Assembly (NCBI RefSeq): GCF_007655135.1
Contig: NC_045134.1
Location: 18,252,568 to 18,316,567, forward strand
Length of the DNA stretch: 64,000 bases
Direction: 5' to 3'
Origin: Punica granatum
Lineage: Eukaryota > Streptophyta > Magnoliopsida > Myrtales > Lythraceae
Below the pieces are notes generated by a model. That model ran no database searches, had not been told where the DNA came from, and saw only the letters and a list, made by a program, of their open reading frames with translations. Positions 46,862 through 57,860 of this stretch are shown here, piece after piece. A program made the translations under genes and the position numbers. How positions within the stretch are numbered: position 1 is the stretch's first letter; each line of letters opens with the position of its first letter.

Positions 46862-47670
46862 CCTAAAGATGGGACTCGGCCCTGTGAGAGATCTATCGAT
46901 GGGACTCGGCCCTATAAAAGATCAAAGGTTGGGACTCGGCCCTGTAGGAGATCTAACGACGGGACTTGGCCCTACGGAAGATCAAAGGAAGGGACTCGGC
47001 CCTATGGGAGATCTAAGGACGGGACTCGGCCCTACGGAAGATCAATGGAAGGGACTCGGCCCTGGAGGGATCTAACGACGGGACTCGGCCCTACGGAAGA
47101 TCAAAGGAAGGGACTCGGCCCTGTAGGGATCTAACGAAGGGACTCGGCCCTACGGAAGATCAAAGGAAGGGACTTGCCCCTGTGAAAGATCTAACGACGG
47201 GACTCGGCCCTACGGAAGATCAATGGAAGGGACTCGGCCCTAGAGGGATCTAACGACGGGACTCGGCCCTACGGAAGATCAAAGGAAGGGACTCGGCCCT
47301 GTGGGGGATCTAACGACGGGACTCGGCACTACGGAAGATCAATGGAAGGGACTCGGCCCTGTGGGGGATCTAACGACGGGACTCGGCCCTACGGAAGATC
47401 AAAGGAAGGGACTCGGCCCTGGGGGGATCTAACGACGGGACTCGGCACTACGGAAGATCAATGGAAGGCACTCGGCCCTGTGGGGGATCTAACGACGGGA
47501 CTCGGCCCTACGGAAGATCAAAGGAAGGGACTCGGCCCTGTGGGGGATCTAACGACGGGACTCGGCACTACGGAAGATCAATGGAAGGGACTCGGCCCTG
47601 TGGGGGATCTAACGACCGGACTCGGCACTACGGAAGATCAATGGAAGGGACTCGGCCCTGTGGATGTCGT
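46862..47670 (-). repeat. 3' UTR satellite of element C, about 60-bp unit
   Basis: About thirteen units, each of two half-units starting GGGACTCGGCCCT: one ends ACGGAAGATCAA(A/T)GGAA, the other GTGGGGGATCTAACGAC. Homogeneous, with point differences and few length changes, so recently amplified. Open frames through it (46853-47770) have a repetitive T-R-P-G composition and are not genes. Confidence 0.92.
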
Positions 47671-50600
47671 TGTGAAACGGTGGTGCTGTAGGTGTGTGGG
47701 CGAATGTTGCCCCGAGAGTGTTGATTCGTTGGAGGCCGATGTTGCTGCTGGGGCGGTTGCGCCTTGCTGATAGCTGGCTTTGCTGTTGAGCAACTGTGCT
47801 TTTGCTGGTGATGCCCCCGCCGCGCAATGAGGGATTTTGCTTTGCGGGATGCCGTGTGCTGAGGGGCTCGAGCTCTGGGGTGGAGCGCCTACCTATCCGG
47901 AGTGGTAGGGAATCAGAGTCTGTCGTAGTTCTTGCGTGCTTATGGTGCCTGTAATCCTAGTATTATTAGTAAATCATGTGAGAAATACTAACACGAGATA
48001 GGCACAGATAAACAGTAAAAAGAGCGTCATTGTGATGCACAGATCTTCAGTTTCGGGGTCGCTTGAGCAACCCATGAAGAATTTTGCTCCCGTTCTCGGA
48101 GGCCTAGATACGAGGCCTCCAGGGGCCCCCGTTAGCCATGCATGGGCATATTGAGACTTCCCCGACGATGCCCTGGCAGTTCTATTGTTTGTTCGACGAG
48201 CCCGTCGGCTTTGAACCCTTCTCAATAGGGTACCGTAGGGCGGCTGCATTTGCAACCTGCTTGTGGATTTCTGTTCAGATTCGGTCTGACTCGGTCTGAC
48301 CATTTGCAAAGCATTATGACTAGACCCCGGAAAGGAATGTCTGGGATTTCGGCTTTGTGGTAGCCTATTGAAGGGTAGCTGTGACCCATTTGAAGTTATG
48401 CAAAGACAAAGAGAAAAGAGAAAGCTTGGGAAGCACGTTGCCCCAGGCTAAAAGGATACACGGATTCCCACTTGCAGCGAGATGTACCCCCATTTTCCTT
48501 CGTCCTTCTGTTGTGTAGGCTGTACCGAACTGCTTGGACGGCGTATTCAGTTACCTACTGTGCTTGATGAAGGTTTCCTCTTGGACGGTTGAATGGTATT
48601 GGAGAGCCGATCGGGGATCGTGTTTGAATAGATAACCTGGCCACTTCCTTTGGGGATCCCTTGTCCACATGATATGTGAGAGACTAAGGGGCAATTTTAT
48701 CTATCTCTCGCTTTGCTCTCCTTTTGCTACGGTCACCCACCTCGGGGCCGCACCTCTCAACCTAAAGGGGAAGAACTCACCTTTTGCCACGACCGCCCCA
48801 AAGGGTTTCCGGTCGTGCCTCTCTTTTACCCTAACTTTTGCCTAGGTCGCCCTAAAAAGGGGTTGTCGACTTAGCGGGCTCGATTCTTTTATCTCTCGAG
48901 TTTGCAAGGGTGAAGGGTTCGAAGGATTCAACCTCCAAATGCATTGTTTTCTGTCTCCGTCGAGGAGTTGTGTCTACGGCTCCCCTTTTGTCGGGGTTTG
49001 TTGATTTCTCAGGATTGGCGGCGCCGGAGTTTTAAACCTCAGCGGTACCTTGTTTTGTTCATTGGCGGGTTTTTTCCGCGTCTTTTCTCTCTCTCTTCAT
49101 TGGCGGGTTTTTCCCGCTTCTTTTCGCTCTATTTTGTTTCTTGCAGCTGGGGTTTGTTTTGTGCCCCATGTCTTTATTTGAAACTCCTCGACTTTGCATC
49201 GCCGAGGCCGCTTTGGTGTGCTTCGCCTCGTGGAGACTTGTTGCATGTTGCTAGCCCTATTTTGTGAGGGCCGGCTTTCTTGGAAGTTTGACTCTCGTGC
49301 ACTTAGAAGTCGAACTCCGTGTCATTTGCCCTTGCAAGCATTGCATGTGAATTTCCCCTGTTGACTAGAAAGAAATTGTGGAATTGCCCCGTGAATAGGG
49401 AACCGAGGTTGCCCCGGTGTGAATGTTGATCTGGGATGCCCCGGTCTTCATTTTGTGGAAGTGGCCTGTGGCAGGCGCCTTGTGCGATGTCTCCGATCAT
49501 CTCTTGCTGTTCTTTGTAGTACGTGCCTCTTGGAGGGTGTACGTTGTTGAAGTCACTGGATGTTCAAGAAAGACGATTGCACAAATGCTGAGTGATTCGT
49601 TCGATTGTCCTCGTCTTCGACTTCATAGGGGGTACCTCATCGTCGAACACCTCCCTCGTCAAAGTATACGGAAAGGGTCCAAGACAAGTTCTCAAGGAAG
49701 CGTGAACTCGTGCATCGCTCTTCGCCTGTGGTCAATCTGCCCCTGTGAAAGATGACAGAGAAGACAATGCATTAGGCGATTATGCGGGGGAATATGTGGT
49801 AAGAAATATGGAGTGGTCCCATGGGAAAATCTCTTTTTGTCCCGCCCACAACCCATGGGGTGCCGCGTGCTGACGACATTTGTTTTCGGGAATCTGGTCA
49901 TCGACACTCTGGAGTGGTTAGACCGTGACTAAGGTCACATGAGCATATATTCCCTAATTGCGAGTAGGTCTGCGCAGTCGTCCTAGGGAAGGCTCGAGGA
50001 GCCGGGTCCCATGAGGACAGGCGAGTTGAACAGGTCCAACAGAACTAATAGGGCGTCTTCGAGACGGTCTTAATGCTCCATTGAAGGATTTGTTCATGTT
50101 GGGAGCCCATTTGTGGGAATGCATTTGAATGAAAGCAACAGAGAGTTTAAAGGAAATTGCGCGTGTTGCCCTAGTGCTTAGTCGGCGGCGACGACAGAGG
50201 ACGGGTGAGATCCATTCTTTGATCGGAGGCATGACCGTGCTGGTATATCCTGCGATCGAGAGTTGGGTTATGCTCTGTTTTTGGAGCTGTCACTTCCGGT
50301 CTTTGCAATTGAAGGATTAGACTTGCTCCTTGGAGTATCACTTGGATGAATTTGAATCCAAGTCGATTTTGGATTTCAGATAGCCTGAAAGCAGTAAATG
50401 CGAGGTGTCAAAACTGGAAAGCAGTAAATGCGGGGCCAGACCCCAAAAGCAGTAAATGCGGGCTTGATAGGAAAGTGCAAGAAATGTGAAAGCAAAGGTC
50501 AATACTGAGGAATAGCGCAGGGCGCTGCAAAGCGGTGACGCTAATTTGCTTGCGGTCTTGCGCTGTGGAGCAAGGATGGGGACTTAGTGTTGAAATCCTA

Positions 50601-51854
50601 AGGAGCTGGATGAGAGACGTTTGTTGTCTCAATTGTGGTCGCTCAATATTCAGGCTGTTTTCTTGTTGAGAATTTCCTGCAATGGGAAAAGAAAACAATG
50701 AAGGAGCATGAACTGTTTAGAATTTCAATGCAAGAGTGTAGGGAAGCGAACTAGCCTGGTAGGTGTCGTGCGAGCACACCGAGAGACATGCATTAATACG
50801 TTAAGCAGGCATGTATGAGTTGGTGTGACCATGCTTGGACATGTGTGAGGCACGCTTGATCATTAGTAGATGCGTGGGGTCACGCGAAGGGATGTGCGTC
50901 CAATCACGCGGTGACACTCTTTGTTAGGAAGAAGTTAGTGTTGGTTAACTTCGCCTGGAAAGGTTAATCGGCCCTCGGGCCACAGTTCGTCTTGCCGTGG
51001 AGGAAGGGTGAAGGCCGCGAGTGGCCTGCCCGCGAAAGTGGGCTTGACTCGCCTATCGTGTGGGGTGGGTGGCCGGGATGGACTCGGCTTATGGTCATAG
51101 CACATCTCGCTATGGAGAAGTGAAGACCGCGGGTGGTCTACCCGCGAAGGTTGGCACAACTCGCCTGTCGTGCGGGACATGGTAGTTGCTGTGCAAACAT
51201 TGGATGCAGGCAATGTATGAGTTTTCAAAAGCTAATCTCGTTGCATTGATTTGATTCAGGTTCCCAGATTTACGAAGATGGTTCATTTGAAAAAGGGAAA
51301 TTAAGCAATAAACCAATGCAATGTCCTAGTTTGTTTGAAAACATGCATGCAGTGCAGAAAAGTAAAGTATAACTGTATCTGTTACAATGTACATCGCTCA
51401 TTATGAAAAACAACAAAAGGCTCGCCTAAAGGAAAAACTATAGGCCGACTCAAAGACTCAACTTTTGGGTCGGTTGACGGCATGAAGGCAATTTTGGTCC
51501 AGCATGACGGTCCCTGTTTATGCATGGTTTAGGTACTACCAGGATAGCAACTAACTAGGGATGGGGGCTCCCGACTCAAGGGTATCAATTCCTTGAAATC
51601 AGGCGGGATTCTTTTCAAGGCCTAAGCGAACCGTCGAACCGTGCGCCGTACCCCTACTTCGAACCTCTGTCTAACCAAGATTCCTAGATTACCGCTCGTG
51701 GGATTTCAAGCGTGGTACCTAAATCCACTAGAATGATGCAATGCAAGTGCAGAAAAGTAAATATGTGTAAAATAGATAAGCGAGAAAGTTGCAGAAAGCG
51801 GTAAATGAACATGCAAGCAAGCAAACGGGATCGAGCCCGAACCCACTAAGTATG
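47671..51854 (-). other. Element C internal region without recognisable genes
   Basis: The minus-strand order is leader, two copies of the 110-bp repeat (51000-51180), TTTACTGC modules (50390-50460), sequence shared with A's 26759-26843, then 3'-UTR-like text with CCTAGGCAAAAG. Blocks align with D. ORF1, gag and pol are absent: the leader passes directly into the spacer-like GCTTTTGAAAACTCATAC text near 51230. Confidence 0.7.
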
Positions 51855-51872
51855 TCCCCAGCGGAGTCGCCA
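51855..51872 (-). promoter_or_regulatory. Primer binding site of element C
   Basis: Minus strand TGGCGACTCCGCTGGGGA begins three bases after the LTR end. It differs from A's site only by G for A at position 11. Confidence 0.83.
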
Positions 51873-51875
51873 AGT

Positions 51876-54800
51876 TGTACGGACCCGAATATGGACTCTC
51901 GTCGGGGCCCGCATTGCGCGCTTTTGGATCGCGCGGCTTGGGGGTGTCCACCTTCCCGTGGGGACGCGTGACGGACAGGCGTGAGAGAAAGAGTCGCCAC
52001 TTATCATTTTACGACCCGAAGGTCGAGGGCGGATAAGTTACCCGGGGTCTAGGGGTATGGAACACCTAGTTTGTTGTTAAGGCATTGATCTGTGCGGAAC
52101 CGAAAAATCCGTGTTCGGGGGTTCATGTTACGTGCGGGCCTATATCCCGCACGCCCTTTCAGTACTCTGGTATGCTAGGCTTGCATGTTTTATGATTTAC
52201 CGCATGAATTAAGCTGCACTCGGCTCGCACGTTTTGACACCGGAGATTCGGTGAACCAAACGATGTCGGTTGAGAAGCCTAGGGAGAAGTAAACCCGTAT
52301 GTCGGGGAGTTGGTTCACAATCTTGCGTTACAGTTCATCGAACCATGGAGGTTGAATCCCTGCATGAACCAGAACCGCGAGTTCTTGGATTTACTTGTAT
52401 CTGGGCAAGCATTAGACCGATTCGATTAATTCGACTCTCGGACCGTTTGCTCACCGACTGGAATTCTTACAGTATGAATGTACAAAATAAAAATTCTTAC
52501 AATGCTCTCGAAAATAATAAATACAAATTACAAATGGCCGAATTCCAGTCGACTCGCGTTCGGTTATTATTCCACTCTAACTCACCGTGAGTTTAGGGAA
52601 AAGACCGAAGAATCGAAATTCAATGGACGCTCTCACTGAATAGGGCGTTGGACCCTGTGAGTGTTGATTAGGGCGTTGGACCATATGATCGATGATTAAG
52701 GCGTTGAACCCTAATAGTATTCGGCCTAGGGATCAGGCTCGACCCGCATGGCAAACAGGTGCGGAAAGATAACACGCAACATGTTAATAACAGACAAGGT
52801 GTTTGTTATTGTCGAGTGTACGTGTTTTAACAAGTTTTTAATCCGGGGTATTTTGGCATGCAAATCCTACCCTAGACAAATAAGCACGTGCCAATGTTTT
52901 AGCATTCGGCTTTGTTTTGAGAACTTGACAAAGAGAGTCAAATCTCACGTGTGTGCATTGTTTTTACAGTTGTTCTGTATTGTGACACTGAAATACCATT
53001 GAATTAACCAAACTCGTGTTTTGACTCTAGATTTGGAATCTAAAATTCCTCCTAACCATTATCTAGTGTTTGGTTAGGTCGAGTGAAAGGTTAATCAGCA
53101 TTTTGCATGTTTTCTGACAGAGATAACCGTTCTAGTTACCCTAGTCTATATTAGGATGATAGAAACTCATCAGTTAGATAAGAAAAGGCTATGCAGATGA
53201 ACCTGCATCTGAACAAGTAGCCCGTTCTTATCCCGTACTGTAGTGTTTCTGTCATGCTAACCTTAAGGGTGTCGCTGAATTGTGAAAAGACGATTTTGCC
53301 CTTTTATTTGAAAATTGTTTTCAGAAAAGGGGAAACATCGTAGTGCGGGCCACCTCGGCCTGTAGCCGGTGTCGACCAATTCCCTTAGCTCCTCTAAGTC
53401 GGGAATGGTCATACCTAGTCCCGAGAGGCGGGATGGGACCTTCAAGATTCGGGTTAGACCGATGGTGGGTCGGGTTTGGGCTGTTTTGGATTGAACAGAC
53501 CCGAATGGTAGCAACAGACCCGACTGGAAGGGCGGATAGACCTGACTGGCACAAGTCGGGTCGGACGTCGCCACGGAGGATCCCGATGGAATTTAGAGAC
53601 AAGGTCGGCGGCCTTGGGTAGCCAAGGGACCCCTCTAGGTGATCGTGGTGGCCGTTTGTTCCCAGAGTTGTCGGGTCGACCCATACAGTCCTGCAAAAAT
53701 CACCGAAAACAGAGCACGTCTGGAAACTGGCCCGACTGGACAGTTTTCGGGTCGGAATTCATAATAGTGGATTCCGATGGAATTTTTGAGCAAGGTCGGT
53801 GGCTCCCGACTCCTAACGAACCCCCAGAGGTGTTTGATGGGTTTTGAAAGTTCAGACCGACTTGAAAAGGTGAGAAAACAGGGTTGGAAGTTTTGACCCG
53901 ACTGGGCCAAAACTGTGCTCGATTCTGTACTGAGCTGATTCTCTAACTTAGAGACTTCAAACTTGAAATCTAAGCTCGGAAATGGATAGAGGGGGTCGAA
54001 AACATATAGGATATGAAGTTTGGTGAAGTTTGGATTTAAGTCGGGATGGATTCCGACTTAAGTCTTGAGTGTTTTGCTTGGTTTTTGGGTGGTTCTTGCT
54101 TGCTGCGATTTTGCTGAAGTTCTTGGGAGGTTGAGAGCATTTGTTTGAGTGAGAAATGCTAGAGAGAGAGTGCTTGAAGGTCCATCCTTAAGTTAATGAC
54201 ATTTGGACAATATATAGGAAAGCTTAAATGCAAGATTAGTGAAGAAAAGTGCAATTAGGGCCATGGATTAGTGGAATCCGAATTTCTTAAGGAAATATCA
54301 AGCTCAATCCTCATCCATTGCATTAATGGAGAAGAGATAAGAGCATTGATGGCTTGGATGGGAAGTTGGAGTGTTGAATTGAAACACTTAGATATTTTGC
54401 AAAAGCAAGACAAAGGCAAGTTGTCTTCTTGGCTTGAAGAAGAAGATGACAAGAGAGGGGTGGTTCTTCTTGTCTTTGGCAAGGGGAAGAAGGTCCCGTG
54501 GGTCCCACATGAGATTGGAGGTGAATCGGGAATGCTCGGATGTCGATCGGTTACGTGTTCGAGTTTCATGACTTGAAAGAACGTTGTATCGACAATGTGC
54601 GCGAGAAAACGATCCCGATAAGCCCAAGATTGTCAATTTTCGTGGAAGAATGCTTCGGGTGCGTACGAGGCTCGGAAGCCGTTTTTGCCCGTTCTGGGTG
54701 ACCGGATCGAAGTTAACCGCTTCTGACAGCATATCTTGTGTCTACATCTCACGTTGGTCATTTTGACTTGAATTGTCAGACAACGTGAACAATTGACCCT

Positions 54801-55839
54801 TAAGCCGGTAATGCAAATGTGAAGCCGGAGACGTCCTAAGAGTCCGAAGTTGGATTTTTCAGATTGCTTTCTGAGTTTCTTGGGCGATCTGGAGATTATT
54901 GTGATCTCTGTTTGCCGGTATTGGGCCTCTAAGGATATGAAAAGTGCATCTGAGACCCTTAAAGCACTGCTCGAGGGGTCTAGATGAGTTGTGTGATTCA
55001 TTCCGACGATTCCACATTGAGCCTTGAGAAGGCTAGCATTGTGTAAGGTAAGCATCCGGCGTCAAGTTTCCCCAAAGAGGACCTCCGGATATGGATCTCC
55101 ACTGAAAATGGCATTTTGTGCTCCTCTGAGGTTACTCGGGAAATCGTGAAGGGTTTTGCTGTCTGTTTTGCCCAATTGCGAATGTCCGCTGGAGTTTTCA
55201 GGGTAATGTAGTGTGAACTTCATTTGCCGTAACTCCATCAGACCAGTCTCCAGTTATGCTCTTCCGAAGAGGGGTATGCCCGTTTTGTGGCTCGGAAGTC
55301 ATTCAGGGTGTCTGTATGGCTTTCAAAAGACAATCTGAAGCACTGCTCGTGATCTGTATGATTGTGGGGTATGGCCGCATCTAATATTTGGAATTAACTT
55401 TTCTCCGAGAAACCGGCATTTTTAGACTTCCACTAAAAAGTTGTCTGTATACAAAAAGTGGTTCTGTATAGAGCAGATGATTTGCGAAATGCGTTTGAAG
55501 ACACTTTTCATTTGTTTGGCATCGATGTGGATTTTTGAAGTCTAATGTTGGCTATCTTCCGACGGTCGAGCGAATTATCGGAAAATAGGACTGTCCATGT
55601 GGTAAACTGGAAATGTCGATTTTGAACATTGTTGAGCTCTCTAGTCACTTTGTTGCCCTTTGGTGACCCCTAGAGTCCTTCTGTCGTGTGTACATGTCAT
55701 CTGCTTGATTTTGCCGACTTGAGGATGAATAGTGATTTCCTACTCTATTGAGCCGTTTTTCTGTATTCTGCTCAAGTCATGGCTTGGATCATTGCTGATG
55801 ATGTAATTTAAATCGGTGAGCCAAAATGGGGTGCTGACA
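51876..55839 (-). repeat. Element C 5' LTR, 3964 bp, with two internal deletions
   Basis: It begins (minus strand) TGTCAGCACC at 55839. Relative to 41085-46373 it lacks about 1158 bp at 53384/53385 (short CCT at both breakpoints) and about 184 bp near 53828 (GAGGT at both breakpoints). Structured block: 52131-52153, 52012-52025, and a half primer site at about 51991-52000 with one change. Leader stem-loop 54036-54061. Confidence 0.9.
54036..54061 (-). promoter_or_regulatory. Leader stem-loop in element C 5' LTR
   Basis: TTAAGTCGG and CCGACTTAA flank an 8-nt loop, about 150 nt downstream of the TATA-like box on the minus strand. The arms are the same as in element A at 378-415 but the loop differs. 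The 3' LTR version (about 44587-44613) keeps most pairs, one as a G-T pair. Confidence 0.6.
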
Positions 55840-57860
55840 GATAACACAGATTTTGACTTGTTATTATCATATGATAACAAATAATATAATTAAAATGGAT
55901 ATGTATGCAAGTAGTATATTGGCTTTGAACAAATCAATAATGTGCACAATATGGCTGAATTATCGCTAGTCGTATAGTGCTCGACTATTTGTTAAGGGTT
56001 GCACGCGTCTATGCAAGATAGATCGATATGGGCACAAGATCATTGCACGGTAGGTCCTACCAAGAGTGCTAGAAAGTTATTTCGCTTGAACTTCGCGATC
56101 CACTCTTTCGCTGCCGCGTGGCGTTTGGGTTGCCAAGCGTGTGAAGGTGTTGTCCCAAGATGTGAGTAAGGGTGAAAGCACCAGTCGTCCTCACCGGACT
56201 AAAGCGTTGCACCATGGTCCCTAAGGTCCGTAGGATTAACTGGCGACTAGGTTTCGATGATGATGATGTCAGTCGGGAGGTTGTAGAGTTGTGTAGACGA
56301 TATCAAGGCTTTGAGGGTTAAGCTGCTTAGATTCTCCCAAGCGTGCACGTGATGTGCTGCCCAATTTTTGTATGATGACGGCCAGGAAGTCGGTTTATGT
56401 GACGTTGAGACGGCTCAGAAGTCGGTCTACTAGATAGTGGTCACGGCTCTTAGAAAATCTATGAAGGTTTGTCTCGGCTGAGAGTCACCGAAACGGTGAA
56501 CTTTGGCTACGACTTAAGGGAGGCCCTGGAGATGTCTCTCGGCTGGGAATCTGAAAAGGATGAGATTCAACTAGGAGCCTTGACTCAAATGGATTGCCTC
56601 CTTGTAGGCGGGTCTCGGTTGGAGGCAGTTGAAAGGTAGAATCAAGGCCCTGAAGCCGATCGCAGAATGAGAAGATCACGGTCCCCGAAAGGTCTGTGAA
56701 GGTAGCGGCTCTTAGCTAGTGTACGAAAATGATGAGTTAGGGCCGGAAGCCTTGACTTGATGAAAACCATTCTTAGCTTGGAAGCATTGGAACGGGTAGA
56801 AAGGATAAAGCCGATGGGATCGGCAGGGTGCTCCAAAAAGCTATTGCATTGTAGGTAAAGGTGAAGTGTGTGACAAGATAGGTATGTAAGGTATGAGGCG
56901 TTGAGTCATTGAGACATTGTATTGAAATGTGCAGGATATGTACGGTACGTTGCGGGAACGTAAAGATACGATAAAAGTAAAGATATATTGGCGTTGAGCC
57001 GGTGAAAATGCTTAAATGTATTGGTATTGAAAGGATGTGGGGTGTTGAGCCAGTTTGTGTGTGTCGCGGAGAGAGTTACAATGAATGACCTAACTAACTC
57101 TTATAGGCCAGACTTAGGAGACCTAAATCGAGCAAGACTCGGTCTTATTCTAACATAATAAAGGGAAATATGCAACTATCCACTAAGTTCCTTATTTTCT
57201 TGCTGAAGCCTAGGAAATAAATACTATCATAGCTAAGATAATGGAACTTCCCAAACTAAAAAATGATCTTTGCTAATATTGGAGGAGCTCCCAAAAGTAT
57301 GCGTGTCCAGCAAAGGAAATGACCCTCCTGCGTCCTTGTCTTCAGATTCGTGCACCAGCTCCATCTAGGAAAGAATCAGCAAACTTCCCTTGTGTGAGCA
57401 AACATCCATAGGTACTTGGCTACTTCCTTATTTGATATGCCCTACCAAGGAAACAATCCTTGGCTGCCATGCAGAGGTGCAAGCCATAACATCTAAGTCC
57501 AGGGGCAAGATCAACCCTCACTGGGAAATAGTCCAAAAACTTCCATGCGCGACCCTCCAGTCATGTGCACTCGGCTGCTTCCTTCTATAGTCTGCCCAAC
57601 TAGGAAACAAACCAAAACTTCCTTCTACAATTAGCCAACCCATCCATGGCTATCCAAACGGATAGTGCCGCGGGTCATTGGATCGGTCCTTCGTGAGTCA
57701 GGCCATGGGCTGTCTTCCTGGTCCTTCGGCCTTTTAGCTCAATCAAATTGGTCATGGGCTATCTCTAATTAAGCCCAATATCGTCAATGGAGCCCATCTT
57801 GCTTACGCGATATCCCTCGAGCTCTGCAAGTACCGTTAGGTGCGAAAAATGAATGTAAAC
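55840..57860 (-). mobile_element. Element E: probable 5' end of an unrelated LTR retrotransposon, cut by element C
   Basis: Read on the minus strand, the text has an LTR-like layout: a TATA-like GCCTATAAG at 57100-57108 followed by a CATTGTAACTCTCTC start-like region, a long leader, and near 56186-56172 CTGGTGCTTTCACCC, similar to what follows the LTR in several plant gypsy elements. Sequence then stops at the C LTR. There is no second LTR and no gag in the window, and the outer border near 57860 is a guess. It could also be other degenerate repeat DNA. Confidence 0.42.

Larger units (their letters stand above)
41085..55839 (-). mobile_element. Element C: non-autonomous Tat/Ogre-type LTR element, 14.8 kb
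   Basis: Both LTR termini are intact (minus strand TGTCAGCACC at 55839 and 46373; ends CGTACA at 51876 and 41085). The primer site and polypurine tract are in place. The internal region of 5.5 kb has no gag-pol. It is of the same LTR family as A. The flanks differ: GAAGA on the left, GATAA on the right, and the neighbours are parts of two different elements, so there is no target duplication. LTR lengths differ by 1.3 kb because of two deletions in the right-hand LTR. Confidence 0.87.

Noticed and set aside
46853..47770. Open frames of up to 142 codons with a repeating GTRP pattern
   Set aside because: Direct translation of the 60-bp satellite of element C; frames change with unit length.
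41080..55844. Target duplication for element C
   Set aside because: GAAGA and GATAA agree at only three of five bases, and the wider flanks are from different elements.
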